A stretch of 64,000 nt of DNA from Lachnospiraceae bacterium (GCA_017938145.1 JAGBCB010000018.1:82382-146381), one strand, 5' to 3'. Shown: positions 35,565 through 46,420, counted from the first letter of the stretch. Made by a program: numbers and translations. The notes: a model not told the origin generated them from the sequence alone.

Positions 35565-37114
35565 TCATCCATCCTCCAGTATTTTTTTCCAACATTACAA
35601 TAACTGTAAGCCTCTGTCAGATGATGCTTTTTTATTTCATTACTTCCTTCCAGGTCTGCAATAGTACGGGCAAGCTTTAAAATACGGTAATAGCGCCTTG
35701 TACTGAATTCGTTTTTTTCAAAAATTTGATGAAGAATTCGTTCGGCATCTTCGTTAAAAATACAAAATTCCTCTACTTCCCGTTTTCCCATTTCAGAATT
35801 CAAATGGATATTTTTATTTTTAAACCGCTTTTCCTGGATTTTTCTTGCTTTACAAACCAGCTCCCGGACAGATTCCGAAGTTTCGGAACTCTCCCGCTTT
35901 CTGATTTTATCATAATTTACCGGATACACTTCTATCATCATGTCGATACGGTCTAAAATCGGCTGACTGATTTTTCCTGTATATCTTCCGATTTGCTGCG
36001 TCGAACAGTTGCATTTTGTCCTATCCGGATAAAACCCGCAGGGACACGGATTCATAGCCGCAACCAGTTGAAATGCCGCCGGATATGTATAAGTAGCTTG
36101 CAGCCTGGATACGGTTACTTCCTGTTCCTCCAGAGGCTGCCGTAGCGTTTCCAGTACTTCCAATTTAAATTCCGTGAACTCATCCAAAAACAGCACCCCG
36201 TGATGGCACAAGCTTACCAATCCGGGCTTTGCACTTCTTCCTCCGCCAAGCAGAGCTGTCTGGGTTGTGGCATGATGCGGAGCCTGAAACGGACGGTTTA
36301 CCACATAGTCCATATCGCTTTTCAATTTACCGGATACACTGTAAATGGTAGACAATCTTATCATCTCTTCAAAAGACAGCTCCGGAAGCAGGGACGGCAT
36401 ACATTTTGCCAGAGCGGTTTTACCGCTGCCCGGCGGTCCTATCATCAGTAAATGATGCCCTCCGGCAGCTGCTATCATAAGCGCCCGTTTTGCAGCGGAT
36501 TGTCCGATAATATCCTTTAAATCGGCCTCTGTTTCCTTTCCTTTTTCCCGTTGCAGCTTTTTTAATACAGATGGACTCATTGGCGTTTCCGGTGCACGGG
36601 AGCTGTCTCCCATTAAAAAAGACACTACCTCCCCAAGTGTTTCCATGCCATACACGGGTACTTCTTTCTGCAGGGCAGCTTCACCTGCATTTCCTTTCGG
36701 TACAATGATTTTTTGAAATCCCTCTTTGGCGGCAAGGCCGGCCATAGGCAGAATTCCCGATACCTTATTCAGTTTTCCGTCGAGACTAAGCTCGCCTGCA
36801 AACATACAACCTACGATGTTTTCTTCCGGAATGTAGCCGAATGCGGCAAGAATTGAAACTGCTGTTGCAAGATCAAAAGACGTCCCTTCTTTGCGGATAT
36901 CCGCCGGGGACAAATTAACAGTAATGTGCTTTGGAGGAAGCCGGAAGCCTGCATTTTCAATTGCAATGCGGACTCTGTCTCTTGCCTCCTTTGCTTCGGA
37001 AGCCAGGGCTCCTACCATTTGCAGCTGGGGAAGACCGTTTCGTACATCAGTCTCCACCTGTACAGTGACCGCCTCTAACCCATGTAAGACGGCACTATAG
37101 GTTTTACAAAACAT
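35561..37114 (-). CDS. comM: YifB/ComM-family AAA+ ATPase (Mg-chelatase-like)
   Basis: ComM in Haemophilus is a helicase that promotes branch migration during transformation. The 517-residue protein has an N-terminal Lon-protease-like domain, Walker A (GPPGSGKTALAK), Walker B (GVLFLDEFTEF), the Cys-rich insertion MNPCPCGFYPDRTKCNCS, and a C-terminal Mg-chelatase-type domain. It is first in the comM-dprA-topA operon and has a near-consensus promoter. Confidence 0.94.
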   Translation of the reverse strand: MFCKTYSAVLHGLEAVTVQVETDVRNGLPQLQMVGALASEAKEARDRVRIAIENAGFRLPPKHITVNLSPADIRKEGTSFDLATAVSILAAFGYIPEENIVGCMFAGELSLDGKLNKVSGILPMAGLAAKEGFQKIIVPKGNAGEAALQKEVPVYGMETLGEVVSFLMGDSSRAPETPMSPSVLKKLQREKGKETEADLKDIIGQSAAKRALMIAAAGGHHLLMIGPPGSGKTALAKCMPSLLPELSFEEMIRLSTIYSVSGKLKSDMDYVVNRPFQAPHHATTQTALLGGGRSAKPGLVSLCHHGVLFLDEFTEFKLEVLETLRQPLEEQEVTVSRLQATYTYPAAFQLVAAMNPCPCGFYPDRTKCNCSTQQIGRYTGKISQPILDRIDMMIEVYPVNYDKIRKRESSETSESVRELVCKARKIQEKRFKNKNIHLNSEMGKREVEEFCIFNEDAERILHQIFEKNEFSTRRYYRILKLARTIADLEGSNEIKKHHLTEAYSYCNVGKKYWRMDE

Positions 37115-37156
37115 AATACTCCTTTCTCATCTCTCCCAAAATGAAAAGGTAAAATA

Positions 37157-37185
37157 AGTATAGCATGTGTAAAATCTACTGTCAA
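37157..37185 (-). promoter_or_regulatory. Near-consensus promoter for comM-dprA-topA
   Basis: Minus-strand TTGACA (37180-37185), 17-nt spacer, TATACT (37157-37162). Ordinary sigma-A geometry, so no dedicated competence regulator is evident from the core promoter. Confidence 0.75.
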
Positions 37186-37194
37186 CTAAATAAG

Positions 37195-37250
37195 AAAACT
37201 CATTCCGGAGCAGTTCCTAATCGGGGAATCTGCAAGGAATGAGTTTTTTT
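37195..37250 (-). terminator. Terminator after nrdR
   Basis: A 12-bp stem (37195-37206 with 37237-37248; AAAACTCATTCC/GGAATGAGTTTT) encloses an inner loop. On the minus strand the tail reads TTTTCTTATTT after the stem; the plus-strand side has seven T, so it could work in both directions. It ends nrdR transcription 10 nt before the comM -35 box. Confidence 0.75.
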
Positions 37251-37251
37251 A

Positions 37252-37704
37252 CTACTTATCTAATATCTTTTTGATTTCACTCATGAAGGTATTAACATCT
37301 TTAAATTCACGGTATACGGAAGCAAATCTTACATAAGCAACCGGGTCTAAGTCACGAAGTTTTTCCATTACAAGCTGTCCGATCATACTGCTTGGAATTT
37401 CTTTTTCTTCCATATTAAATACAGCAGTTTCTACTTCATCAACCAGGCTGTTAATCTGGTCAACGGAGATAGGACGCTTATGGCAGGAACGGAATACACC
37501 TGCCTCAATCTTAGAACGGTCATAAGGTTCTCTGTTGTTATCCTTTTTAATAACAACCAAAGGAATTGCCTCCACCTTTTCATAGGTGGTAAAACGCTTG
37601 GAACACTCATCACACTGGCGTCTTCTGCGGATGGATGAACCATCATCTGCCGGTCTGGAATCGATTACTCTTGTGTTTTCTTTACCACAAAACGGACACT
37701 TCAT
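37252..37704 (-). CDS. nrdR: Transcriptional repressor NrdR
   Basis: ATP/dATP-sensing repressor of ribonucleotide reductase genes. The 150-residue protein has an N-terminal zinc ribbon (Cys3, Cys6, Cys31, Cys34) followed by an ATP-cone domain (about 49-139; VVIKKDNNREPYDRSKIEAG). The ATG at 37704 has GGAGG 6 nt upstream and gives the family length; an open frame extends 43 codons further upstream but the family begins at this MKCPFCG. It is divergent from ymxH with 78 nt between them. Confidence 0.97.
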   Translation of the reverse strand: MKCPFCGKENTRVIDSRPADDGSSIRRRRQCDECSKRFTTYEKVEAIPLVVIKKDNNREPYDRSKIEAGVFRSCHKRPISVDQINSLVDEVETAVFNMEEKEIPSSMIGQLVMEKLRDLDPVAYVRFASVYREFKDVNTFMSEIKKILDK

Positions 37705-37782
37705 ATTAATCCTCCTTGATTTTCTTCTGTATTTCTTATGTTCCGCATAAACTATTACTAACCTGCCCTCCTGAGGTACTTT

Positions 37783-38076
37783 ATGCGAAATGATTGTCTG
37801 GAAGACTCCATCCGTATCTGCAAGCTCCGTCAAAAGGAAGTAATAAACTTACGGGATGGAGAACGCATCGGTTTTGTAGGTGACATTGAATTCAACTTAA
37901 AAACCGGCTGTATTGAACGTCTGATTATTCCCGGACCATGTAAAATCTGGGGGATTTTAGGCCGAGACCAGGAATATATCATTCCTTGGCGCTGTGTCTG
38001 CCGCATCGGATTTGATATCATTCTGGTAGACGTGGATATTAAATGTGTAACTTCGAAATGTGACTGCCCGATTTAA
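37783..38076 (+). CDS. ymxH: YlmC/YmxH-family PRC-barrel sporulation protein
   Basis: Small protein family of spore-formers with a PRC-barrel-like fold; role not established. The 97-residue protein matches with REVINLRDGERIG-like beginning (KEVINLRDGERIGFVGDIEF), IPGPCKIWGILGRDQEYIIP and a Cys-rich C-terminus. GAGG lies 6 nt before the ATG. It is the only clear plus-strand gene in the window. Its TAA stop overlaps that of the convergent isomerase gene in a shared TTAA. Confidence 0.9.
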   Translation: MRNDCLEDSIRICKLRQKEVINLRDGERIGFVGDIEFNLKTGCIERLIIPGPCKIWGILGRDQEYIIPWRCVCRIGFDIILVDVDIKCVTSKCDCPI

Positions 38077-38927
38077 GCATTTTCATAACACTTTCGGATA
38101 TAGTCACAGGATGCTTTTACGTTTTCCGGAGTGGAAGCCTCAAGCAACACGTTAATAAATGGTTTCTTAGCTTTTAAAATACCAAGGAAATGAGGAATAT
38201 TAAAATTACCTTCTCCTACAGTAACCTTTTCGTATACGATGCTGCCATCTTCTTTTACAATATAGTCTTTTATGTGAATGGCATCGATTTCATTGCCAAG
38301 CACCTCAAAGGCTTCCTCCACAATCTTTTCATGCTGTTTTTCATTTTCTGCATTCAAAAGATTGATCGGGTCAAGAATAACGCGCAGGTTTGGTGAATTT
38401 ACTGCATCCAGAACCTTTCTCGTTCGCTCCACATTGCACATAATATGCTTATATACCGGCTCAATACCGATACAAACACCCATTTTTTCCGCATAGTCCA
38501 CGATATGCTTCAGATTTTCTATAAAAATGGCCAATGCCGCATCTGTATGGTTCTCCGGAGTAAATTTGTATTCTGTATTAACAGCACCTGTTTCGGTACC
38601 AACCATACCGCATTCTAAAAATTTTGCAAAGCGGATATGGTGCATATAAGAATCCATAATTTTATCTAACTGTGCTTTGTCCGGATTGGCAAGATTCTTG
38701 TAACAGCCAAGTACTGATACAGAAACTTTATTCTGTTCGAATACCTTTTTCATGTAATCCGCCATACCGGAGGTCATGGCACCGCTGCTGATGTCAAAAT
38801 CACGGATTGCCTTGGCAAGTGCCAGCTGCGTGCAGCAAAATCCTGCATCGGAAATGCTCTTCACCAGTTCGTCAAAGGGTGCCTTTGGCATATCATGTCC
38901 TCTGACACCTAAACGTAATGTATCCAT
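38073..38927 (-). CDS. TIM-barrel sugar-phosphate isomerase/epimerase family protein
   Basis: Xylose-isomerase-like/AP-endonuclease-2 family barrel of 284 residues. Metal-ligand-like acidic and His residues appear in the expected barrel strands: GTETGAV, IGIEPVYKH, ILDPINLL, IHIKDYIV and VLLEAST. The substrate cannot be named from sequence. It follows fhs by 17 nt, likely in one operon. No terminator exists before the convergent ymxH gene, whose stop codon it shares. Confidence 0.85.
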   Translation of the reverse strand: MDTLRLGVRGHDMPKAPFDELVKSISDAGFCCTQLALAKAIRDFDISSGAMTSGMADYMKKVFEQNKVSVSVLGCYKNLANPDKAQLDKIMDSYMHHIRFAKFLECGMVGTETGAVNTEYKFTPENHTDAALAIFIENLKHIVDYAEKMGVCIGIEPVYKHIMCNVERTRKVLDAVNSPNLRVILDPINLLNAENEKQHEKIVEEAFEVLGNEIDAIHIKDYIVKEDGSIVYEKVTVGEGNFNIPHFLGILKAKKPFINVLLEASTPENVKASCDYIRKCYENA

Positions 38928-38944
38928 TGTGTTACTTCCTTTTC

Positions 38945-40612
38945 TTAGAATAAGCCGGTAATATTGCCGTCCACTACATCAATTGCTTCTGCAGCAGGAA
39001 CCTTTGGCAGACCCGGCATCTGAATAATAGTACCGGTAATGGCAACAAGGAAACCTGCACCTGCATTGATGTATGCCTCGCGGATATTAATATTAAAGCC
39101 CTCCGGACGTCCAAGAAGCTTAGGATCGTCAGATAAAGAATACTGATTCTTTGCCAAACAAACCGGAACGTTCTTAAAACCAAGCTCTTCTAACTTTTTA
39201 ATTGCCTTTAAAGCTGCCGGATCATAGGTTACGGAAGCCGCACCGTAAATCTCGGTAGCTACTTTTTCGATTTTTTCGGTAAGGCTCAGTTCATCCTCAT
39301 ACAATACCTTGAATTCGGATTTCTTGTTTTCTAATGTATCTAAGATGCAATTAGCCAGCTCGATGCCGCCTTCGCCACCCTTTTCCCAAACTTCGGAAAG
39401 AGCAAAGGTACAGCCTCTTGCTTCGCAGAATTCCTTAACAAAAGCAAGTTCTGCATCGGAGTCTGTCATGAAACGGTTTAAGGTTACGATAACAGGAACC
39501 TGATATTTCTGAAGGTTTTCAATATGCTTTTCTAGGTTCACGATGCCCTTCTTTAAAGCATCTAAGTTTTCTGTGGCAAGTTCTGTTTTTGGAACACCGC
39601 CATTATACTTTAAGGCACGTACGGTAGCAACCAGAACAACTGCATCCGGTTTTAAACCTGCCATACGGCACTTAATATCAAAGAATTTTTCTGCACCGAG
39701 GTCGGCACCAAAGCCCGCTTCGGTAATTACGTAGTCAGCCAGTTTTAACGCTGCCTTTGTGGCACGGATACTGTTACAGCCGTGGGCAATATTAGCAAAC
39801 GGACCACCGTGTACCAGCGCAGGAGTATGCTCTAAAGTCTGGATTAAGTTTGGCTGCAGGGCATCTTTTAATAATGCGGCCATAGAACCTACTGCCTTTA
39901 AATCAGCCGCAGTAACCGGTTCACCGGCATAGGTATACGCTACAATAATCTTGGACAGACGATTCTTTAAATCTTCCATATCTGCCGCAAGACATAAAAT
40001 AGCCATAATTTCTGTGGCAACCGTAATAGCAAAATGGTCTTCTCTTACTACGCCGTCGGACTTTTTGCCAAGACCGATAGTAATGTTTCTGAGTGCTCTG
40101 TCATTCATATCGAGACAACGCTTCCAAACCACCTGCTTTGGATCGATATTTAAAGCATTCCCCTGAAAAATGTGATTATCTAACATTGCTGCCAATAAAT
40201 TGTTGGCAGATGTAATAGCATGGAAATCACCGGTAAAATGCAGGTTTAAGTCTTCCATCGGAACAACCTGGGCATAACCGCCGCCGGAAGCACCACCCTT
40301 AATACCAAAGCATGGTCCGAGAGATGGCTCTCGAAGTGCAAGAACAGCCTTTTTACCTAAACGTCCGAATGCTTCTCCGATACCAATGGAGGTAGTTGTT
40401 TTTCCTTCTCCGGCAGGAGTAGGATTGATTGCGGTAACCAAAACAAGTTTACCGTCCGGATTATTTTTGGTCTTTTCCATTAATTCTTCTGAAATTTTAG
40501 CCTTGTACTTTCCGTAAAGTTCTAAATCATCCTCGCAAATTCCAAGGAGTGTTGCAACCTCTTTGATTGGTTTCAGTGTTGCTTCCTGTGCAATCTGAAT
40601 ATCTGTTTTCAT
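38945..40612 (-). CDS. fhs: Formate-tetrahydrofolate ligase
   Basis: Makes 10-formyltetrahydrofolate from formate, THF and ATP for one-carbon metabolism; in acetogens it is part of the Wood-Ljungdahl methyl branch. The 555-residue protein has the family ATP-binding motif ([17 protein letters not shown], near residue 68) and [20 protein letters not shown]. Length is standard. It has its own promoter just after ftsK. No further Wood-Ljungdahl genes are in the window, so acetogenesis cannot be claimed. Confidence 0.97.
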   Translation of the reverse strand: MKTDIQIAQEATLKPIKEVATLLGICEDDLELYGKYKAKISEELMEKTKNNPDGKLVLVTAINPTPAGEGKTTTSIGIGEAFGRLGKKAVLALREPSLGPCFGIKGGASGGGYAQVVPMEDLNLHFTGDFHAITSANNLLAAMLDNHIFQGNALNIDPKQVVWKRCLDMNDRALRNITIGLGKKSDGVVREDHFAITVATEIMAILCLAADMEDLKNRLSKIIVAYTYAGEPVTAADLKAVGSMAALLKDALQPNLIQTLEHTPALVHGGPFANIAHGCNSIRATKAALKLADYVITEAGFGADLGAEKFFDIKCRMAGLKPDAVVLVATVRALKYNGGVPKTELATENLDALKKGIVNLEKHIENLQKYQVPVIVTLNRFMTDSDAELAFVKEFCEARGCTFALSEVWEKGGEGGIELANCILDTLENKKSEFKVLYEDELSLTEKIEKVATEIYGAASVTYDPAALKAIKKLEELGFKNVPVCLAKNQYSLSDDPKLLGRPEGFNINIREAYINAGAGFLVAITGTIIQMPGLPKVPAAEAIDVVDGNITGLF

Positions 40613-40662
40613 CAGAATCCTCCATTTCGTATTCGGGCATGACCCTCTATTCTATATCTTGT

Positions 40663-40691
40663 AGTATATCAGACAATTAGTAAAAACTCAA
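40663..40691 (-). promoter_or_regulatory. fhs promoter
   Basis: Minus-strand TTGAGT (40686-40691), 17-nt spacer, TATACT (40663-40668), about 50 nt before the fhs ATG and just after the ftsK stop. Confidence 0.7.
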
Positions 40692-40696
40692 GTAAA

Positions 40697-43633
40697 TTAC
40701 TGGCCGCCGGACAAATAGTTTTCAAATTCTTCCGCAGTCATTAAAATCTTACGAGGTTTTGTACCCTCTTCGGGACCTACAACCCCTGCTTCCGACAATT
40801 GATCCATAATTCTTGCCGCACGGTTGAAACCGATTTTATATACTCTTTGCAGCATTCCGATAGACGCCTTATCCTTTTCGATAATAAATCTTCCTGCTTC
40901 GGCAAAATATTCATCCTTGCCATTATCCGCCGCGCCGGCAGCTGCAGGACCGGTTGCCGATTCCACTGCTACACCGCTGGAAATTTTCTTGGAAATCTCT
41001 TCATTATAACCTACAATTCCCGGATTCTGCCCCTTTAAGAATTCAACAACGCTGTTAACTTCCTTGTCGGAAACAAAAGCACCCTGGATTCGCACCGGCT
41101 TTGGATATCCGGACGGATAAAAAAGCATATCACCTTTACCAAGCAGTTTTTCTGCTCCCACGGAATCAAGAATTGTTCTGGAATCCACACCGGAGGAAAC
41201 CGCAAAGGCTACTCTGGAAGGAACATTTGCCTTAATTAAGCCGGTAATAACGTTAACTGACGGACGCTGGGTCGCAATAATCAAATGGAGTCCTGCCGCT
41301 CTTGCCAGCTGGGCCAGACGACAGATAGCATCTTCCACTTCACCCGGTGCAACCATCATTAAGTCTGCAAGCTCGTCCACAATAATCACAATTTGTGGAA
41401 GTGCAGGGAATTTTTCATCGGTATGACCTTCCTCTGCCGCTTCTTCTACACGCTTATTATAACCCTTTAGATCACGCACACCTAAAGCTGCAAACTTTTC
41501 GTAACGTTCCATCATCTCCGCAACAGCCCAATTAAGCGCTGCAGATGCCTTTTTCGGATCGGTAACAACCGGAATCAGCAGATGAGGTATACCGTTGTAA
41601 ACACTGAGTTCTACTACTTTAGGGTCTACCATAATAAGTTTAACATCATTTGGATGAGCCTTATATAATATACTCATAATAATGGTATTGATACATACCG
41701 ATTTACCGGAACCTGTGGCACCGGCAATGAGTACATGCGGCATTTTTGCAATATCCGCTACAATATTTTGTCCTCCGATATCCTTACCTACAGTAAATGC
41801 AATATTGGAGGAATGATTTACAAACTCCGGAGACTCAATCAGCTCACGCAGGAGAACTGCCGTATTTTCTTTATTCGGAACCTCGATACCAATGGCTGCC
41901 TTACCCGGAATCGGTGCTTCAATACGCACGTCTGCCGCTGCGAGATTCAGCTTAATATCATCTGCCAAACCGGTAATTTTACTAACCTTAACACCCTGCT
42001 CCGGTTGAAGCTCGTATCGGGTAACCGCAGGACCGCGGCTTACATTGTTAATGGTAACACGTACGCCGAAGCTTTCTAATGTGCTCTTTAACTTATCCGC
42101 TGTCTGCTGTAATTCTTCCTCGGAATTACCGGTACCTCGATATACCGGACGGGTTAACAATTCAATTGGCGGGAACTGATATTCCGGAAGCTTTTCTTCC
42201 TGAGCTGCTTCCGCTTCTTCTGCCACCTTGGCAATATCCTCTGCAGTTGCCTTATTGGCAGCCTTAATTTCTTCTATTTCTTTCTTTTCTTCTGCAGGAG
42301 TTTTAGCCGTCGGAATACCATATGCCGCATGGGCAAAGGCTTCTTTAGCTTTTGGACTTTCCGGCTGACGCTTATCGGAAAGAGCCTGCTCAGAAAAGCT
42401 TGGTTCAAACGGTTCCTCCTGCTTTTTAGGTTCTGCAGGAGCTGTTGTAACCGGAGTATTTGATATAACAGGGATAATCGGTGCAGCTTTGCGGACCGGC
42501 TTAATTTCATGTACAGGAGAAACTTCTTTCATGGCAGAACCCTGTCCTGCATTACCGAATTTTTTACGTAGTTCTTCTTCGTATATACTGTTAACTGTTT
42601 CCATTGTATCCTTAGAAGGCTGGAAATTTCCTGTATAAATCAGTTCTTCTGTTTCTTTATCCAACTCCGGTTGTTCTTTTCCGACCGGTGCTGTTTTTGA
42701 AAATCCACCGAAGAAATTGCGTTTTAATTCGGTCTTAGGCGCTTCTTCTGCCACCTGCGGCTGCTCCTTTGGAAGCAAAAAGCTTTGTGCATGACTGAGT
42801 CGCTGCTTTTCCTGTTCTTCCCTGCGAAGACGCAGTTCTTCTTCTCTTTGTATTAACTGTTCTTCCCGCTGAAGGCGCTGCTCTTCTCTGTATACTTCCC
42901 GTTCTTCCGCTCGGATTTTATGCAATTCCTTTTGCTTTTCCATTTCTTTGCCGCTGATTTCTGCTAGCAAGGCAAAAAGTGCCTTACCGGTAAGAATCAT
43001 AATGCATAGAACTGCTAATGCAATTAAAACCACATAGCTTCCGACTTTACCGAATAACGGAATCAGAATCCAACACAAAAAACCGCCCAGCAATCCGCCG
43101 CCGGATTTTGTTTCTGCGCAGTTTTTGTAATATTGTAATAGTTCTACATTTGTAGTATCCCCAAAAACGAGCTGAATAACTGCCGCAATCACGGTAAATA
43201 ACCCGATGGACGCTATCAGCTTAATAATATACCGTTTATTGTCTTCCCTGTTTGCCAGATAAAATGCAATTCCGAAAAACAAAAAGAACGGAATCAGATA
43301 AGCAAGCACACCAAACAGACCAAAAGTAACCTGATTGATCACTTCTCCAACTTTGCCGCTTAAACTGAAATTGCTTAGAAACAACAGTACAGAAACAACC
43401 AGGGTAATAAGTAATACCAGTTCATTACTGAGTTCCGGTACCAGTTCTTCTCTTGGAACCGGTTTTACCGATGCAGCCTTTGTTTTAGGAGCACTTTTTG
43501 AGGTGGTCTTTTTTACCTGCTTTGCACCTGTTTTCTTTGCGGAAGAAGCATTGCCGCGGCCGGTTTTATTTGCGGCAGGTTTCTTTGTTCCGCTGCTCTT
43601 TGTGCTGGTTTTTGTTGTGTTTTTTTTCGCCAT
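40697..43633 (-). CDS. ftsK: DNA translocase FtsK/SpoIIIE
   Basis: Pumps DNA through the division or sporulation septum. The 978-residue protein has a basic Lys/Thr/Ala N-terminus, about four TM helices (75-225), a Glu/Arg-Gln coiled and Pro-rich linker, and the motor domain with Walker A ([12 protein letters not shown]), Walker B-like [13 protein letters not shown] and [18 protein letters not shown], followed by the C-terminal gamma winged helix. Whether it acts in division or sporulation cannot be told from sequence. It lies 16 nt after the HD-GYP gene. Confidence 0.97.
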   Translation of the reverse strand: MAKKNTTKTSTKSSGTKKPAANKTGRGNASSAKKTGAKQVKKTTSKSAPKTKAASVKPVPREELVPELSNELVLLITLVVSVLLFLSNFSLSGKVGEVINQVTFGLFGVLAYLIPFFLFFGIAFYLANREDNKRYIIKLIASIGLFTVIAAVIQLVFGDTTNVELLQYYKNCAETKSGGGLLGGFLCWILIPLFGKVGSYVVLIALAVLCIMILTGKALFALLAEISGKEMEKQKELHKIRAEEREVYREEQRLQREEQLIQREEELRLRREEQEKQRLSHAQSFLLPKEQPQVAEEAPKTELKRNFFGGFSKTAPVGKEQPELDKETEELIYTGNFQPSKDTMETVNSIYEEELRKKFGNAGQGSAMKEVSPVHEIKPVRKAAPIIPVISNTPVTTAPAEPKKQEEPFEPSFSEQALSDKRQPESPKAKEAFAHAAYGIPTAKTPAEEKKEIEEIKAANKATAEDIAKVAEEAEAAQEEKLPEYQFPPIELLTRPVYRGTGNSEEELQQTADKLKSTLESFGVRVTINNVSRGPAVTRYELQPEQGVKVSKITGLADDIKLNLAAADVRIEAPIPGKAAIGIEVPNKENTAVLLRELIESPEFVNHSSNIAFTVGKDIGGQNIVADIAKMPHVLIAGATGSGKSVCINTIIMSILYKAHPNDVKLIMVDPKVVELSVYNGIPHLLIPVVTDPKKASAALNWAVAEMMERYEKFAALGVRDLKGYNKRVEEAAEEGHTDEKFPALPQIVIIVDELADLMMVAPGEVEDAICRLAQLARAAGLHLIIATQRPSVNVITGLIKANVPSRVAFAVSSGVDSRTILDSVGAEKLLGKGDMLFYPSGYPKPVRIQGAFVSDKEVNSVVEFLKGQNPGIVGYNEEISKKISSGVAVESATGPAAAGAADNGKDEYFAEAGRFIIEKDKASIGMLQRVYKIGFNRAARIMDQLSEAGVVGPEEGTKPRKILMTAEEFENYLSGGQ

Positions 43634-43649
43634 ATTATGGACTTCCCCT

Positions 43650-45032
43650 CTATTTTCTCTCTTTCAAAAATGTCTCAAAAATATTTACAAGCGCAGGATC
43701 GAACTGGGTTCCTGCATTTTTACGTAATTCTTCTAAGGCAAGTTCTTCTGAAACAGCCCCTTTATACAGCTGGTCATTTATCATAACATCATAGGAATCA
43801 ATGACAGCCAAAACTCTTGCTAAAAACGGAATTTCTTCACCGGATACACCATATGGATAACCTGTTCCGTCGTAATTTTCGTGATGATGCAAAATTAAAT
43901 CGGAAATATCATACGGCAGCTGCATTCTGGAAACAATTTTATAACCGGTAATAGAATGAAACTTTACTACATCGTGCTCATCGCTGGTAATAACTGTCGC
44001 ACGGTTCCATACTTCTTCCCTTGTTTTTACACGGCCGATGTCATGGTAGGTGCAGAGAAGCTGCAGTTTTTCTGTATCTTTTTTATTTAATTCTAAATAT
44101 TTTGCAAAACCTTCTGCCATAGCTTTCAGACGTTCTACATGGGCTAAAGACTCATATTCACATCGGAAATACTCCTCTGTAAGAGCCACTGTCATTTCAC
44201 GTTTTTGCGCAATGCCTTCTTTGCCTTTTTTTACAAGCAAATCCATTTCCGCATATTTGATATATTCTTCGATATCAACCGTCGTATTTTCCCGTTTTGC
44301 AATACCAAAATTTAAGAAAACAGGAACCGAATCCAGTGCTCTCTTTTTTAACTTTCTGGCCGCTGTAGAAAGATATAAATTCATCTGATGTTCTGTAATT
44401 CCTTTTGCAACAATAACGGTATAAGCTTCCGCCGCATAGCAAATTAACGCATCTTCCGGAAGCACATTGCGAAGTTCCTCGGACATCTTTTGAATAATGC
44501 TGTTGCACGTATCCATGTCATAAAATGCATTGATTAATTTAAGACCGGCAATATTGCAAATAGCCACAATGTATTCTTCCGGATTTTTATTAAGTTCTGC
44601 TAGCTTACTGCTATATACTCTACTTGTGTAGAATCCCGTCAGCTGATCATAAACCGACATTTTTTCCAAGGCATTATACATCATTTTCTGCTTGGAAATA
44701 TCCTGGAAAGAATACACTCTGCCTAAAAAACCTTTTAACGAACTTTGAATCGGTTGAACTGTAAAATGGTAACTGATGGATGCATAATCTTTTTGTAATT
44801 CCACTTCTCTGTTGATATTCGGATTCGGTTTTTCTTCATACGTCAGCTGTAGAACAGAGGTTTCAAAGTATTCTCTTGTCATATTATTAATATTTTTATT
44901 GCACAAACCGAATTTTTCAGCAGCTTCTTTGTTGAAATCAGCCAGTAAATTCTTTTTATCAAAAAACAAAACCGGCTCATTCAAAGTATCTGCTAACAAA
45001 TATCTTGCACGTTTGCGAAGTAACTCGTTCAT
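43650..45032 (-). CDS. PAS / degenerate GGDEF / HD-GYP protein, probable c-di-GMP phosphodiesterase
   Basis: Order of domains in the 460 residues: a PAS-like sensor (about 14-120), a GGDEF-type domain whose active site reads YAAEA (199-203) in place of GGDEF, so cyclase activity is unlikely, and an HD-GYP domain with His330-Asp331 (YHDIGRV) and [11 protein letters not shown] (383-393), all key residues present. No TM segment, so probably a cytosolic sensor that degrades c-di-GMP. It is followed at 16 nt by ftsK. Together with the PilZ protein of the fla operon it supports c-di-GMP control of motility. Confidence 0.92.
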   Translation of the reverse strand: MNELLRKRARYLLADTLNEPVLFFDKKNLLADFNKEAAEKFGLCNKNINNMTREYFETSVLQLTYEEKPNPNINREVELQKDYASISYHFTVQPIQSSLKGFLGRVYSFQDISKQKMMYNALEKMSVYDQLTGFYTSRVYSSKLAELNKNPEEYIVAICNIAGLKLINAFYDMDTCNSIIQKMSEELRNVLPEDALICYAAEAYTVIVAKGITEHQMNLYLSTAARKLKKRALDSVPVFLNFGIAKRENTTVDIEEYIKYAEMDLLVKKGKEGIAQKREMTVALTEEYFRCEYESLAHVERLKAMAEGFAKYLELNKKDTEKLQLLCTYHDIGRVKTREEVWNRATVITSDEHDVVKFHSITGYKIVSRMQLPYDISDLILHHHENYDGTGYPYGVSGEEIPFLARVLAVIDSYDVMINDQLYKGAVSEELALEELRKNAGTQFDPALVNIFETFLKERK

Positions 45033-45080
45033 ACTTTCCTCCTGATTACAGCTGATAACTGTCTGTTACGGCTTAACAAT

Positions 45081-46349
45081 TTACTTAATGCAGTTAAATG
45101 CCTGCTCTAAATCTTCAATAATATCTTCTAAATCTTCGATACCGATGGACATTCTGACTAAGTCCGCACCTACACCTGCAGCAACCAGCTGCTCATCTGT
45201 TAACTGACGGTGTGTGGTACTTGCCGGATGCAGTACGCTGGTTCTGGCATCTGCCACATGAACTACGATTGCTGCCAGCTTTACACTGTCCATAAACTTC
45301 ATTGCCGCTTCTCTTCCGCCCTTTACACCAAAGGAAATAACACCGCTGGTGCCGGCCGGTAAATACTTGGAAGCAAGTGCATTATATTTATTGCTTTCTA
45401 AGCCCGGATAATTTACCCAGGAAACATTTTCATTATTTTCTAACCACTTAGCAACTGCTAACGCATTTGCGCTGTGACGTTCCATACGAAGATGCAGGGT
45501 CTCTAAACCAAGATTTAAATAAAAAGCATTCTGAGGAGCCGGTGTGGAGCCCAAATCTCTCATTAACTGCACTCTTGCCTTTGTTATGTATGCTGCCTTA
45601 CCGCAGTCTCTGGTATAAACCATTCCGTGATAGGACTCATCCGGTGTGGAAAGACCAGGGAACTTGCCGTTATCCCAGTTAAATTTACCGCTGTCTACAA
45701 TTACACCACCAAGAGCTGTTGCATGGCCATCTAAATATTTGGATGTGGAATGTACCACAATATCTGCACCAAATTCGAACGGACGGCAAAGCATTGGTGT
45801 AGCAAAGGTATTGTCTACAATAAGCGGAATACCGTTTGCATGAGCCACCTTGGCAAACTTTTCGATATCACAAACAACTAAAGAAGGATTGGACAAAGTC
45901 TCGGAGAAAATAAGCTTTGTGTTCTCCTTGATTTCCTTCTGTAAATCTTCTGCGGAGATGTCCGGATCAACAAAGGTTACATCAATACCGAACTTTTTAA
46001 AGGTTACGGAAAACAGATTCATGGTACCGCCGTAAATAGCTGCAGTAGAAATCATGTGGTCGCCTGCTTCACAAATATTAAGAACGGAAATTAAAGATGC
46101 CGCCTGTCCGGAGGAAGTGCACATAGCACCAACACCACCCTCTAACATGGCAATCTTCTTTTCTACCACATCTACGGTAGGATTTGCGATTCTGGTGTAG
46201 AAAAATCCATCCTCTTCCAAGTCAAACAGCTTACCAACGGTTTCGCTGCTGTCATATTTATAAGTAGTACTCTGGCAAATCGGAGTTACTCTTGGTTCAC
46301 CGTTCTTTGGTTCGTATCCACCCTGGACACACATAGTATTTTTTCTCAT
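45081..46349 (-). CDS. metY: O-acetylhomoserine sulfhydrylase (PLP enzyme)
   Basis: Makes homocysteine or methionine from O-acetylhomoserine and sulfide or methanethiol. The 422-residue protein has the Cys/Met-metabolism PLP fold with Lys204 in VVHSTSKYLDGH, YTRIANPT near the N-terminus, and the MetY-type length and C-terminus (VHVADARTSVLHPASTTHRQ, LVRMSIGIEDLEDI). The ATG at 46349 has GGAGG 8 nt upstream, better than the Met five codons earlier. A gamma-lyase or cystathionine synthase activity cannot be excluded from sequence alone. Confidence 0.9.
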   Translation of the reverse strand: MRKNTMCVQGGYEPKNGEPRVTPICQSTTYKYDSSETVGKLFDLEEDGFFYTRIANPTVDVVEKKIAMLEGGVGAMCTSSGQAASLISVLNICEAGDHMISTAAIYGGTMNLFSVTFKKFGIDVTFVDPDISAEDLQKEIKENTKLIFSETLSNPSLVVCDIEKFAKVAHANGIPLIVDNTFATPMLCRPFEFGADIVVHSTSKYLDGHATALGGVIVDSGKFNWDNGKFPGLSTPDESYHGMVYTRDCGKAAYITKARVQLMRDLGSTPAPQNAFYLNLGLETLHLRMERHSANALAVAKWLENNENVSWVNYPGLESNKYNALASKYLPAGTSGVISFGVKGGREAAMKFMDSVKLAAIVVHVADARTSVLHPASTTHRQLTDEQLVAAGVGADLVRMSIGIEDLEDIIEDLEQAFNCIK

Positions 46350-46375
46350 GTTGTTATCCTCCAAAAAGCATTTTT

Positions 46376-46396
46376 AGGAGAAGTGAATACACTTCC
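46376..46396 (-). other. Short palindrome in metY leader
   Basis: A perfect 6-bp inverted repeat, GAAGTG (46380-46385) and CACTTC (46390-46395), with a 4-nt AATA loop lies between the promoter and the metY start. It could be an operator or a small hairpin; the leader is too short for a SAM riboswitch or T-box. Confidence 0.4.
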
Positions 46397-46420
46397 CCAC
46401 AATAATTTTATTTATTTACT

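Noticed and set aside
37705-37833. 43-residue N-terminal extension of NrdR
   Set aside because: The family starts at MKCPFCG, with a good ribosome site there; the extension overlaps the divergent ymxH start region.
46350-46420. SAM riboswitch or T-box before metY
   Set aside because: The transcribed leader is only about 65 nt and shows no such motifs; only a 6-bp palindrome.
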